NCBI RefSeq assembly: GCF_002218005.2
Contig: NZ_AP018678.1
Location: 1,674,001 to 1,738,000, forward strand
DNA from: Vibrio algivorus
GTDB taxonomy: Bacteria; Pseudomonadota; Gammaproteobacteria; Enterobacterales; Vibrionaceae
DNA: 64,000 bases
Direction: 5' to 3'
Part shown: positions 35,071 to 43,976 of the stretch, piece by piece
Layout: each line of letters begins with the position of its first letter
Position numbering within the stretch: position 1 is the stretch's first letter
The notes under the pieces: generated by a model
Database searches by the model: none
What the model was told of the DNA's origin: nothing
What the model saw: the letters and a program-made list of their open reading frames with translations, nothing else
Translations under genes and position numbers: made by a program

Positions 35071-35398
35071 TGCATGCATAATACACTTTATTACATTTTA
35101 TTTCTTGCGCTAGGTCAATTTATCATTGCATCGAAATCGCAAATTACTGCTTTAATTCTCTGCTATTGGGAAATAAGGCATCTGGTATTTAATGTCAAAA
35201 TCGTCAGTTCTGTTTTTCGATTTACGTCAAAAACGTCAATTTAAAATATTACTCAAGAAAAAACACCCTCAAACAAAACCAACTAAACCATTGAAATTAA
35301 ATTAATATTTTAATTTATGAACAAATTGTCGCTAATTTCATATATCTATGTCGTTATTTTTATACGAAAAATAAGTCCTATCCAGTATAAATACATCT

Positions 35399-35525
35399 AT
35401 CGATAGCACGTAGTTATCTAACCTTTTTATTCCTGATGTGTATTGTTTATCAATACACTCCGGCAGCAAGCGAAGGTGTCATTACACCCGTGACATGATC
35501 CCCCCGGTTATGTCACGTTTTTTTT
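35399..35525 (+). ncRNA. Candidate small RNA with C-rich terminator loop
   Basis: Three consecutive hairpins end in a run of eight T. The first is GTGTATTG/CAATACAC (35438-35458). The second is GGTGT/ACACC (35475-35488). The third is CGTGACAT/ATGTCACG (35489-35517), with a 13-nt loop containing CCCCCC. A possible -10 (TATAAA, 35386-35391) lies upstream, but the -35 is poor. No reading frame fits and neither flanking gene reads rightward, so the terminator must serve a separate transcript. The 5' end is a guess. It matches no small RNA I can name. Confidence 0.5.
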
Positions 35526-35534
35526 ATTCATAAA

Positions 35535-35615
35535 TATACCCAAGTAACCTCAAGGTGCGAGTTTCAGCAAGATTAAAACAAGCTTTATGCTGCATCTTGA
35601 AGTCACTTGAGTATA
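35535..35615. repeat. Shortened palindromic repeat
   Basis: 81 bp. TATACCCAAGTAACCTCAAG and GCGAGTTTCAGCAAGATTAA are the left end of the full element. They are joined to CATCTTGAAGTCACTTGAGT from the right end, with the interior lost. It begins 10 bp after the small-RNA terminator. Confidence 0.85.
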
Positions 35616-35698
35616 AAGGCGTGTTGTTTTAAGCAACACGCCCTTATTTGATCTGAGCTTTATGATGAGCCAATCTCTGAGCGATTAGGCTCCCAAAA

Positions 35699-38600
35699 TC
35701 ACTCTATTGAATTTTCAATAAACTTAGATGGTGATAAGCCAAAGTAATGCTTAAACCTTTGGCTGAAGTATGACGGGTCATTAAATCCGGTTTCAAAAGC
35801 AGTATCTGATATTTTCTCACCTGAAATTAATAACTCGCAGGCCTTCTCTAAACGAACTTTTGTCACATAATCCATAAATGCCCCACCAGATAAAGATTTA
35901 AACTTTCTTTGTAAGCTTCTCTCTGATACAAACAGCATCTTTGCGGCATGACAGGTACTAAAGTCAGGATCGGAATAATGCTCTTCAACTAATTGATAAA
36001 CTTTATCAAGCCAGTCATTTTGAACTTTGTTATTCGATTGTTTATTTACATTATGAGTCCCCTGTTGGGACGTTGCTGTTTCAGCAATGCAAGACTCTTC
36101 ACCAATATTAGTCGGGGGAATACACGCCTCAACAGGCCATGAGATGGATAAGCGAGTTCGGTGTATAAGTTGATTATAATGAAAATTGAAATCCCCCCCA
36201 CTATGCTCAGCCATTTGAGCAATAGCAGATAAAGAAGTATCTGATAACGTAAATTTAGGCTCAATTCCCACTCTACCAAACTCTTGAGCTTCAAAAGCCT
36301 GTATTTCCTCTTCAGCGATTCCTTCTCCCGTATCTTCGATGGAAATAAGGAGTCGACCATCAGCGAGTTTAGCGGAAAGGTGAATAATTTGATTGGCATC
36401 TGAACGAATCAAAGCACTCGCCATCAAAGTATTTAAGATCATATCAAGATTAAAATGTTTAACTTTAACCAAACAGCCTTGACTACTATCTTCAACAAGC
36501 AAAGTGATCCCTACTTTATCCGCTTCTTGTTGCCAACCTTTCACTACGGCTTTAACAACAAAAGAGACCACTTGCCCATCAAATACCGTGCACTCTGGTG
36601 CCTTATTGTCATATAAAGCTAGAATTTGTTCTAAAGGCTCTAGCGCTTGCTCTGCATGGCCTAACGCTGGTGTATTTTTGAGATTACTCTTGTGTAGGTA
36701 GTCTTTCAGATCATCAAGGCTTGATTTAGCTTTGGTCACTCGTTCTCCAACCAGTATACGCCGGGTCTGAGCTTGCTTCCTTAACTGCATATTACTGCTA
36801 ACCAATAATTGACTTTGATGCCTTAATTGCTGAGTTTTCAGGTTAATCAGACGCCTTAACCTTAAGTTGGTTTTCACCATAATTTTAGAACGCCATGCAA
36901 TCAGCAGTACAATGCTACCAATCAGTAATAAAGCAAAAATAGCCACACTACTCGGAAGTAAATACCAAGGTTTACTCACAATAAAGCTATACCTAGTCCC
37001 AGGATGACTCGTTCCAATCTGAGATATTGTCTTTAATTCTAAGGTGTAACGACCTGGTTCTAAATGTTCAAAAGTTAACTGTGAACCTTGAAAGTCGACC
37101 CAGTTTTCTTTTTCACTACCGAGTAAACGATATTGCACTTGTGGTACTTCAAAATTCGGCAAAATACCAAATAGTACACTGACAGAACGACCATAATTAA
37201 CGTGAATATCTTTATTAGTTTGCGGTGCGACCATTAACACTGAGTGCTCGACCTGAAACTCACCGACCAAAACATCATTAGTGGGTAACTCTGCTTGAAT
37301 GAGTCTCTCTGTTGAAGCAAACACAAGGCCAAGACGAGTAGTGAGTACTAAGGTTTTTCCATCGGGTGATACACTACAGCCATTGGGAAGAAACTCGTTG
37401 GCCACGATACCAAATGGCGTCGGGAAATAATGAGAAAGCGCTGCAGTTTGATCATAATAATGGATACCTTTAGTCGTGGTAACCCAAGTACCTAGTTTCG
37501 AATCAATAACGCAAAGAGGGGTACTATTTGAGTGAGGTAGGCGAACCTTAATTGCATTGAGATCGTTCTCTTGCATGAGCAATAAGCCGTAGCCACTCGC
37601 GCTCCAAACCTGATGATTAACCGACTCAGTGAGAGAGATCACATCACCGTAATCCGCACTTCTAGCGTCAAAGGTTACCGCTTGGTTATTATATTTATAG
37701 ACCCCATGATCCGTACCAATCCAGAATTTTCCACTATTCCCCGGATAAAGACTAGTAATCGTAGATGGTCCATATTGATCCACCATCCATTCAAGCCCTA
37801 GTTCATCGGTCATCTTCTGCTTCGGTGAATAACGATACAGCCCAAGTTCATTTGCGATCCAGATATCACCCTGATGATCAGCAATTAGATGAGAAATACG
37901 CCTTCCTGCCCATTTATTTTGTTTGCGGATCACATTTGTGGCACCAGAATCAGTATCATAGCGTATAAGTTTATCACCTTGGCTTAACCATAAAATGCGC
38001 CCAAACTGACTAATATGAGAGACATTGTAATCTAACAACTTTTCGACTTTATTTTCTTTATCGTCAACCTGGCTTGCCGTTACTTTAAATAAACCTAAGT
38101 TACTTGCCAGCCATGCTGTTCGGTCATTAATTGCGATTACATCATTAATATGCAAGTAAGGTAGATTGTATTTTTCTCGCCCAAAGCGGACTCGTTTAAA
38201 TAAGCCGCTAGCCTGGGAGTAGTAATTGATACCTTTAGCCGTAGCAATCCAAACACCACCTTTATCATCAGCACTTAGCCCCATGATATTGTTACTAGAT
38301 AAAGCCAAATCATCTTGATAACTGCCATAAATATGTTTCGTCAATTGAGTGTCTAATTGATGAACAAACAAACCTTTTTTAGTACCGACCCAATAATCAT
38401 TAGGGGTAATTAAGATAGTTTGAACCTGGCCTGAAGCAATCATCTCAACATCAGGTTTGATGGTTGCCATATTAAGGCGAAAAGCTCCACTTTGTGTTCC
38501 AACCAATAAGTGTAGATTTTTTTTATCAAAAGCTAATTGATTTATATTGGAAAATTGCTTAGATAGCACTCGTCGAATGCCTGTTTTATCTAAATAGAAA

Positions 38601-39154
38601 AGCGATTGATTGGTCGCCACTACCCACTTTCCAGCAACTAAAGTGGCACTGACAATACCACTATTGTCTCTGGTTGAACCTTGGGTAATTTGTGATACAG
38701 GAATGGTACGGTGCTCACCAGTGTGAGTATCAAAGGTATGAAAGTGGTGACTACCATATAGCCACACTATTTGTTCAGATTGCCCTATCGCTTGAAATAA
38801 TTCTTTCTTTGAATTTTCAAACACCACTTCCTTATGACCAATATTATCAACTTTAAGTAAACGCTCACTATCAATATACCAAAAGTATCCTGATGCGTAG
38901 GTTACATGGTTAGTATCATGATTAAATGCACGCCCTGGAAGCAGTGAAAAATGTTGGCCATCAAAGTAGTAAATTTGATTTTGAGTATCTTGAACCCAAA
39001 CGCCCCCTTTTTCGTTCGGAAACAATTTTTTTGCCGTTAAAAAATGCCCTTGCGCTTGGCTTGGTAGAGAATAAAAAATGGAATCTGTTTCTATTGCATT
39101 GACGGAAAAAGAAACGACTAGCAACACTAAAAACCGAAAAATACGCAAAGTCAC
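35699..39154 (-). CDS. Membrane-spanning sensor with beta-propeller, degenerate kinase core and AraC-type DNA-binding domain
   Basis: Predicted transmembrane transcription regulator of 1151 residues. A signal peptide (about 1-20) leads into a periplasmic Reg_prop beta-propeller of about 600 residues with repeats such as GGVWIATAKGINYY, GDIWIANELGLYRY and GKFWIGTDHGVYKY. A Y_Y_Y domain (about 650-725) and one membrane helix (about 732-755) follow. Next come a coiled coil, a HATPase-like region (about 850-1008, with IEDTGEGI) and an AraC HTH (about 1048-1147, SERSLQRKFK and DPSYFSQRFK). The usual H-box His is absent, the N-box reads LMASA, no second glycine box is seen, and only a 40-residue polar linker lies where a receiver would be. 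Target genes and ligand are unknown. Confidence 0.88.
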   Translation of the reverse strand: MTLRIFRFLVLLVVSFSVNAIETDSIFYSLPSQAQGHFLTAKKLFPNEKGGVWVQDTQNQIYYFDGQHFSLLPGRAFNHDTNHVTYASGYFWYIDSERLLKVDNIGHKEVVFENSKKELFQAIGQSEQIVWLYGSHHFHTFDTHTGEHRTIPVSQITQGSTRDNSGIVSATLVAGKWVVATNQSLFYLDKTGIRRVLSKQFSNINQLAFDKKNLHLLVGTQSGAFRLNMATIKPDVEMIASGQVQTILITPNDYWVGTKKGLFVHQLDTQLTKHIYGSYQDDLALSSNNIMGLSADDKGGVWIATAKGINYYSQASGLFKRVRFGREKYNLPYLHINDVIAINDRTAWLASNLGLFKVTASQVDDKENKVEKLLDYNVSHISQFGRILWLSQGDKLIRYDTDSGATNVIRKQNKWAGRRISHLIADHQGDIWIANELGLYRYSPKQKMTDELGLEWMVDQYGPSTITSLYPGNSGKFWIGTDHGVYKYNNQAVTFDARSADYGDVISLTESVNHQVWSASGYGLLLMQENDLNAIKVRLPHSNSTPLCVIDSKLGTWVTTTKGIHYYDQTAALSHYFPTPFGIVANEFLPNGCSVSPDGKTLVLTTRLGLVFASTERLIQAELPTNDVLVGEFQVEHSVLMVAPQTNKDIHVNYGRSVSVLFGILPNFEVPQVQYRLLGSEKENWVDFQGSQLTFEHLEPGRYTLELKTISQIGTSHPGTRYSFIVSKPWYLLPSSVAIFALLLIGSIVLLIAWRSKIMVKTNLRLRRLINLKTQQLRHQSQLLVSSNMQLRKQAQTRRILVGERVTKAKSSLDDLKDYLHKSNLKNTPALGHAEQALEPLEQILALYDNKAPECTVFDGQVVSFVVKAVVKGWQQEADKVGITLLVEDSSQGCLVKVKHFNLDMILNTLMASALIRSDANQIIHLSAKLADGRLLISIEDTGEGIAEEEIQAFEAQEFGRVGIEPKFTLSDTSLSAIAQMAEHSGGDFNFHYNQLIHRTRLSISWPVEACIPPTNIGEESCIAETATSQQGTHNVNKQSNNKVQNDWLDKVYQLVEEHYSDPDFSTCHAAKMLFVSERSLQRKFKSLSGGAFMDYVTKVRLEKACELLISGEKISDTAFETGFNDPSYFSQRFKHYFGLSPSKFIENSIE

Positions 39155-39308
39155 AAACTGCCTTTAAAGATTACCAAGCGGGACACAACAAAATTATGGC
39201 ACATTAATCATCAATTTAAACAGATATTTTGCGACAATTAATATGTTGGTGATCCAGTGCATGTTAATAGTGAGTTACGTTGAATAAAACGAGATCTGGT
39301 CATAGCAA

Positions 39309-39329
39309 TATACTCAGTAACTTGGGTAT
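39309..39329. repeat. Remnant arm of the palindromic repeat
   Basis: ATATACTCAG joined to TAACTTGGGTATA: one recognisable right tip (GTAACTTGGGTATA) and a decayed left tip. It lies between mepM and the large regulator gene. Confidence 0.45.
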
Positions 39330-39347
39330 AGAAACTATCAACCGAGT

Positions 39348-40640
39348 TTAAAATTGTTCATGCAATAGTGACATCCGAGCTTTCACTTGTTCATCAAATT
39401 CAGGAGTCAGCTCAAGTGATATACTTGTTTGCTTAGGTAGAGGCGCAAGCATCGCATCAAGTGGTTGGCCATTTTGACGTAGCTCATAATGTAAATGCGG
39501 CCCAGTAGAGCGTCCTGAATTACCCGTTAGTGCAATTTTTTGCCCTCTCTTGATCCGATCGCCTACCTTTACAAGCGATTGGCTCAAGTGGAAAAAGTGC
39601 GTACTGTAAATGCGGCCATTACTGAGCACGATATATTTACCGGCTAACGGATGATCACCGACTTTTTTTACAACGCCATCTCCTGTTGCATATACTGGAG
39701 TACCAACTGGGGTGGCCAAATCGGTGCCATAGTGAGGGGCATATTGATGGGTAACAGGATTTAAACGATGAGGATTAAACTCTGAACTCACCGGATAAAA
39801 ACGCTTCAAAGGTAATCTATCCAGTGTTTTCTCAACACTCACACCATCGGAATGATAAAAACGTCCATCACTAAAACGCACGACTTGAATATCTTTCCCT
39901 CTATGTTGATACCAAATTGCCATCACCTTACTGGCTCCAACACTTTGCCCACCAATAACGCTCTGTTCTAATTCAACGAAAAACTTATCTCCTATCGTCA
40001 CAGGTGAAGTCACATCAATTTGCCAGTACAAGGCCGTCGCGATAGTTTGAATTTGTTCTTGAGTTAAACCAATAGCCTGTGCACTTTGATAGAAATTACG
40101 CCCAACGACCCCAATTTTAACCAGAGATTGAGTTTCGGAAGAAGCAACTAGAGGAGTAAATAAAAACTGGTCATTTACTTTGGTGTATAAACTGCTTAAG
40201 CGAGCATTTCGGTAGATTTGCAATGAAAGTAAAGCCCCGGAGTCATCTTGGACCCAATCAACAACTTGCCCTTCAACTACCGCTATTGCTTGTGGACGAG
40301 CTTTAATCATCAACAGTAAATCATTGTGATCTAACCCATAAAGCTTAAAAATATCAGAGAGTGTTTCACCTGCTTGGACTTTGTGACTATGATTAAGTTG
40401 TTCTTGTTGCTGATCAATAGCATCTTTATCTAAGGTTAAATTAGGATCATCACGCTCCAAAATTGCTTCAGAAAATACGTTTTGTGATGAACTTAAAGAA
40501 GCATCAGTATGTAATGAGAATATAGAGCGGTGGAAGAAGAGGTGAAAAAAGAGAGTAATAACCAGTACCAATAACAAAAGCAGCCACATCCATAGACGAA
40601 GCTGCTTTTTATAACCTACCTTTTGGTACTTCTTGTGCAA
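39348..40640 (-). CDS. mepM: M23 family peptidoglycan endopeptidase (MepM/ShyB-like)
   Basis: Periplasmic, membrane-anchored zinc endopeptidase that cuts peptide cross-links in murein, 430 residues. One N-terminal membrane segment (about 15-35) is followed by an OapA/LysM-like region (HKVQAGETLSDIFKLYGL), a linker domain and the LytM catalytic domain. Zinc and active-site motifs are PHYGTDLATPVGTPV and GPHLHYELRQNG. It follows znuA by 9 bp, so it should be expressed from the Zur-controlled promoter when zinc is low. E. coli has the same mepM-znuA order. In V. cholerae a zinc-regulated endopeptidase, ShyB, is known. Confidence 0.93.
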   Translation of the reverse strand: MHKKYQKVGYKKQLRLWMWLLLLLVLVITLFFHLFFHRSIFSLHTDASLSSSQNVFSEAILERDDPNLTLDKDAIDQQQEQLNHSHKVQAGETLSDIFKLYGLDHNDLLLMIKARPQAIAVVEGQVVDWVQDDSGALLSLQIYRNARLSSLYTKVNDQFLFTPLVASSETQSLVKIGVVGRNFYQSAQAIGLTQEQIQTIATALYWQIDVTSPVTIGDKFFVELEQSVIGGQSVGASKVMAIWYQHRGKDIQVVRFSDGRFYHSDGVSVEKTLDRLPLKRFYPVSSEFNPHRLNPVTHQYAPHYGTDLATPVGTPVYATGDGVVKKVGDHPLAGKYIVLSNGRIYSTHFFHLSQSLVKVGDRIKRGQKIALTGNSGRSTGPHLHYELRQNGQPLDAMLAPLPKQTSISLELTPEFDEQVKARMSLLHEQF

Positions 40641-40649
40641 AAATATTCC

Positions 40650-41600
40650 TTAACGAGTAAGGCACTGACTAAAACTGGTTCCGAGATCTTGTAAGTATTG
40701 GAAATAAGCGCCAGGCTTTACTTCATAATCAGTCGCGAGTGGATCTAATATACCATGATTTACACTAGTGCCACGGGTTACAGAATCAATCACGGCAGGC
40801 GTAAATTGCGGTTCAGCAAAAACACAATACACTTGATTTGTCTGAAGTGCGTTTCTAATAGCAATTAAGCTTTTTGCTCCAGGTCGGCGATCAGGAGAAA
40901 CCGTAAATGCGCCCAAATGATTGAGGCCAAAGTAATCTTCATAGTAACTGTAAGCATCATGAAAAACATAATAACCATTGTTTTTTACTGGTGCGATTTC
41001 TTGCTTCACTTGTGCGATGGTCGTATTCAAATGTTGAATGAACTCCGCGTAATTTTGAGCATACTGTTCACTATGCTCAGGATCAATTACACTCAGTTTA
41101 TCCGAAATCACTTTAGCCATTTGCTGAGCTTGAACTGGGCCTAACCACAAATGCGGGTTATAGTTACCATGATGGTGGTGTCCATCATCATGTGCTTCGT
41201 GCTCATGGTCGTGATCTTCATGACCGTGTTCATCATGCTGATCATAAACGATTTTATCTATTTTCTCAGACAGATCCAATTGCAGAGTATTATTATTCCC
41301 CTCTAGCACGCCTTCCAAAAATGATTCTAGCCCAGGACCAACCCAAATAAATAAATCGACAGATTTCAATTTACGCACATCAGAAGGTTTTAATGCATAG
41401 TCGTGAGGAGAGGTATTATTAGCAAGTAATACCTGGGTATCTGCGACACCTTTCGTTAACTCTTGAGTGATCAATTGCAATGGCTTAATGGATGTCAGTA
41501 CTGATATTGGCTGTTCTTCACTTTTTGACCAAGCAGCATGTGAGACAAAACCAAATATCATTACAACCGCGATCCATGCTTGTGATAAAATGCGTTGCAT
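40650..41600 (-). CDS. znuA: Zinc ABC transporter, periplasmic binding protein ZnuA
   Basis: High-affinity periplasmic zinc-binding protein that delivers Zn(II) to ZnuB. From Met at 41600 it has 316 residues with a signal peptide ending near SHAAWS. Zinc-ligand positions include the His of NNTSPHDYAL, the His of YNPHLWLGP and the His of VFHDAYSYYE. An acidic His-rich loop (HDEHGHEDHDHEHEAHDDGH) is typical of ZnuA. The open frame starts 10 codons earlier, but TTGGAG lies seven bases before the ATG at 41600. Divergent from znuCB and followed closely by mepM. Confidence 0.96.
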   Translation of the reverse strand: MQRILSQAWIAVVMIFGFVSHAAWSKSEEQPISVLTSIKPLQLITQELTKGVADTQVLLANNTSPHDYALKPSDVRKLKSVDLFIWVGPGLESFLEGVLEGNNNTLQLDLSEKIDKIVYDQHDEHGHEDHDHEHEAHDDGHHHHGNYNPHLWLGPVQAQQMAKVISDKLSVIDPEHSEQYAQNYAEFIQHLNTTIAQVKQEIAPVKNNGYYVFHDAYSYYEDYFGLNHLGAFTVSPDRRPGAKSLIAIRNALQTNQVYCVFAEPQFTPAVIDSVTRGTSVNHGILDPLATDYEVKPGAYFQYLQDLGTSFSQCLTR

Positions 41601-41690
41601 TCGTTTCTCCAAATAGAATGTTTTCATCAATTGCTATAGTTATGACGATTCATAACGAGAACAATTGATAGTTATGGTAATCATTTTACA

Positions 41691-41711
41691 TAATGTTACT
41701 ATATAACATTA
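41691..41711. promoter_or_regulatory. Zur box between znuA and znuC
   Basis: TAATGTTA-CTATA-TAACATTA is a near-perfect inverted repeat matching the Zur pattern ATGTTATANTATAACAT. It lies 23 bp before znuC and about 90 bp before znuA, in the shared divergent promoter. Confidence 0.8.
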
Positions 41712-41733
41712 CACATCATCAAGCTGGTTAACA

Positions 41734-42537
41734 ATGTCTGAATTAATTCGTCTCGACAACATCACTGTTAAGTTCAACGATAAGTCGGTGCTCGATAATA
41801 TTAGCCTGGCCATAAATAAAGGTGAGATCACCACAATTATTGGTCCTAATGGTGCAGGAAAGTCTACACTCGTTAAAATTATGCTCGGCTTAATTAAATC
41901 GACTTCCGGTACTATTACTAGAAAAAATAAATTACGTATTGGCTATGTACCACAAAAGTTGCGCTTAAATGACAGCCTCCCTTTGACCGTCGACCGCTTT
42001 CTAAAGCTTGCAGGACGCTATAGTGTGAATGAACGTATGGAAGCTTTACGTTTAGTCGGTGCTGAAAGTTTATATAAAAATGATATGCATAAGCTATCTG
42101 GTGGGGAAAACCAACGCGTACTACTTGCTCGCGCATTACTCCAGCGTCCAGATTTATTGGTTCTTGATGAGCCTGCTCAAGGTGTGGATGTGCAAGGACA
42201 AATTGATTTATACACTTTAATTAACTCATTAAGACAACGCTTTCGTTGTGCCGTTCTGATGGTATCCCATGACCTACATCTCGTTATGGCTCAAACCGAC
42301 GAAGTTATTTGTTTACACCACCATATTTGCTGCTCTGGTGCGCCAGAAGCAATTACCAAGCACCCTTCTTATATCGCTATGTTTGGTCAAACCGCCAAAG
42401 ATACATTAGCGTTTTATCATCATAATCATCGACATCATCACGATCTATCTGGTGACGCTATCGAAGGTGAACCAGAAGCTTGCTCACATACTCACTGTGC
42501 TCATACTTCAACTCACCAGCAAAAACGTGGACACTAA
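41734..42537 (+). CDS. znuC: Zinc ABC transporter ATPase ZnuC
   Basis: Cytoplasmic ATPase of the zinc importer, 267 residues. Walker A is GPNGAGKST, the signature motif LSGGENQRVLLARAL, Walker B LLVLDEPAQG, and the switch His is in MVSHDLH. The C-terminus is rich in His (YHHNHRHHHD and HTHCAHT), a common ZnuC feature that may sense or hold zinc. It is followed by znuB after a 3-bp gap; the Zur box lies just upstream. Confidence 0.97.
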   Translation: MSELIRLDNITVKFNDKSVLDNISLAINKGEITTIIGPNGAGKSTLVKIMLGLIKSTSGTITRKNKLRIGYVPQKLRLNDSLPLTVDRFLKLAGRYSVNERMEALRLVGAESLYKNDMHKLSGGENQRVLLARALLQRPDLLVLDEPAQGVDVQGQIDLYTLINSLRQRFRCAVLMVSHDLHLVMAQTDEVICLHHHICCSGAPEAITKHPSYIAMFGQTAKDTLAFYHHNHRHHHDLSGDAIEGEPEACSHTHCAHTSTHQQKRGH

Positions 42538-42540
42538 CCC

Positions 42541-43326
42541 ATGCTTGATATTTTATTACCTTCTATTTTAGCCGGACTAGGTATCGCAATTATTTCCGGG
42601 CCACTTGGCTCGCTAGTGGTATGGCGAAAAATGGCTTACTTTGGTGACACTTTAGCTCACGCTTCACTGCTAGGCTTAGCGCTCGGCTTTTTATTAGATA
42701 TCAATTTATATTTAGCTTTAGTGGTATGTTGCCTTGGGCTAGCAGTTTTACTTGCCGCATTACAAGAACAAAAAGTGATCGCCACAGATACTTTACTCGG
42801 GATTTTAGCTCATAGTGCTCTGTCTCTCGGGTTAGTAGCTGTGAGCTTCTTAGATAATGTGCGTGTCGATTTAATGAGTTATTTATTTGGTGATTTATTA
42901 GCCATAAGCCCATCTGATCTCACCTTTGTCTACCTTGGTGGTGCAGTCATCATGGCTTTGCTCGTCATCTTTTGGCGCGCGTTACTATCCACTTCGATAA
43001 GTGAAGAGCTCGCAAGTGTAGAAGGCATTAATGTTCCGTTTATGCGAGTAGTCTTAATGTTACTCGTCGGGCTTGTGATTGCCGTAGGAATGAAGTTTGT
43101 TGGTGCATTAATTATTACTTCGTTATTAATTATTCCTGCAGCTACAGCAAGACGCTTTGCACATACACCGGAGCAAATGGCAATTGGTGCTTCTTGTATT
43201 GGGATGATAGCGGTTCTATGTGGGCTATCACTTTCTTGGTTCTATGATACACCTGCGGGCCCTTCTGTGGTTATTTCGGCAACCGCGATGTTTATGCTGA
43301 GCCAGTTAAAACCTCATAATAACTAG
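42541..43326 (+). CDS. znuB: Zinc ABC transporter permease ZnuB
   Basis: Inner-membrane permease of the zinc importer, 261 residues, ABC-3 family with about 7-8 membrane segments. Family landmarks are WRKMAYFGDTLAHASLLG near the N-terminus, the coupling-loop region SEELASVEGINV, and FVGALIITSLLIIPAATAR. It is the second gene of a rightward znuCB unit, ending at a terminator-like hairpin. Confidence 0.96.
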   Translation: MLDILLPSILAGLGIAIISGPLGSLVVWRKMAYFGDTLAHASLLGLALGFLLDINLYLALVVCCLGLAVLLAALQEQKVIATDTLLGILAHSALSLGLVAVSFLDNVRVDLMSYLFGDLLAISPSDLTFVYLGGAVIMALLVIFWRALLSTSISEELASVEGINVPFMRVVLMLLVGLVIAVGMKFVGALIITSLLIIPAATARRFAHTPEQMAIGASCIGMIAVLCGLSLSWFYDTPAGPSVVISATAMFMLSQLKPHNN

Positions 43327-43371
43327 GTCGCTTAAGGTTAAGTGACTTAACACAGCTTAAAACACTGAATC

Positions 43372-43399
43372 AAGCCGGATGTTACCTAACTCCGGCTTC
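43372..43399. terminator. Terminator-like hairpin after znuB
   Basis: AAGCCGGA/TCCGGCTT stem with an 11-nt loop between convergent znuB and the VOC gene. The T-tract is interrupted. Confidence 0.65.
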
Positions 43400-43411
43400 A
43401 ATGTATTTCTA

Positions 43412-43789
43412 TTAAGCTAAGCGGTGTGTTCCACAAAGTTTATTCCCCGCCGGATCCCGTAAGTAAGCCAGATACAAACGACCGGCTACTCCATTTCGCT
43501 CACCCGGAGGCTCTTCACAGGTAATTCCACCATTTGCTACACCAGCATCATGCCATGTATGTACAAGTTCAGGCGTTGCAATAGCAAATCCGAAAGTCGA
43601 ACCATTACCATGGCTAGCAGCCTCACCATTCAATGGTTTCTTAATAATAAAGATTCCAGTTGGTGTAGCATAAACACAACTATCGCCTTTAATAATACCT
43701 GGCTCGTATCCCAGTGTACCTAAAATTGCATCGTAGAATTTTTTAGAAGCTTCAAGATCAGTAGCACCAAGCATGATATGACTAAACAT
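43412..43789 (-). CDS. VOC family (glyoxalase-like) protein
   Basis: Small cytoplasmic metal-dependent protein of the glyoxalase/bleomycin-resistance superfamily, 125 residues; substrate unknown. Core motifs are FSHIMLGATDLEASKKFYDA, a mid-domain HGNGSTFGFAI, and the C-terminal YLAYLRDPAGNKLCGTHR. The start at 43789 has AAAGGA six bases before it. The longer open frame runs into a palindromic repeat and is rejected. Confidence 0.9.
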   Translation of the reverse strand: MFSHIMLGATDLEASKKFYDAILGTLGYEPGIIKGDSCVYATPTGIFIIKKPLNGEAASHGNGSTFGFAIATPELVHTWHDAGVANGGITCEEPPGERNGVAGRLYLAYLRDPAGNKLCGTHRLA

Positions 43790-43821
43790 AGTTATTCCTT
43801 TCAATAAGTGAATATGTATTG

Positions 43822-43883
43822 TATATCCAAGTGACTTCAAGGTGCAGAATTAAGAGCTATCATCTTGAAGTTACTTGGGTATA
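43822..43883. repeat. Shortened palindromic repeat
   Basis: 62 bp. TATATCCAAGTGACTTCAAG, then GTGCAGAATTAAGAGCTATC, joined to ATCTTGAAGTTACTTGGGTA. It retains both terminal arms plus part of one inner arm. It sits between the sucD terminator and the VOC gene start. Confidence 0.85.
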
Positions 43884-43922
43884 TCTACTCCACTGTATCT
43901 ATTTATATATAAAAAAACCAAT

Positions 43923-43949
43923 AAAAAAGGCCATCCGAAGATGACCTTT
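43923..43949 (-). terminator. Terminator of the sdh-suc operon
   Basis: Leftward stem AAGGTCATC/GATGGCCTT with a UUCG-type loop (TTCG), followed by TTTTTTATT. It is 28 bp past the sucD stop. Confidence 0.9.
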
Positions 43950-43976
43950 CATACTAAAAAATATACGGCATTAAAA

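Larger units (their letters stand above)
35035..35698. other. 664-bp intergenic region between feoA and the AraC-type regulator
   Basis: No credible protein gene. It holds the Fur-type box of feoA, about 300 bp of AT-rich DNA, a candidate small RNA (about 35399-35525) and a shortened palindromic repeat (35535-35615). The two flanking genes both read leftward. Confidence 0.8.

Noticed and set aside
35104..35117. Possible FNR box upstream of feoA (TTGCGCTAGGTCAA)
   Set aside because: Only the ends fit the consensus; the left half-site TTGCG differs at two of five positions.
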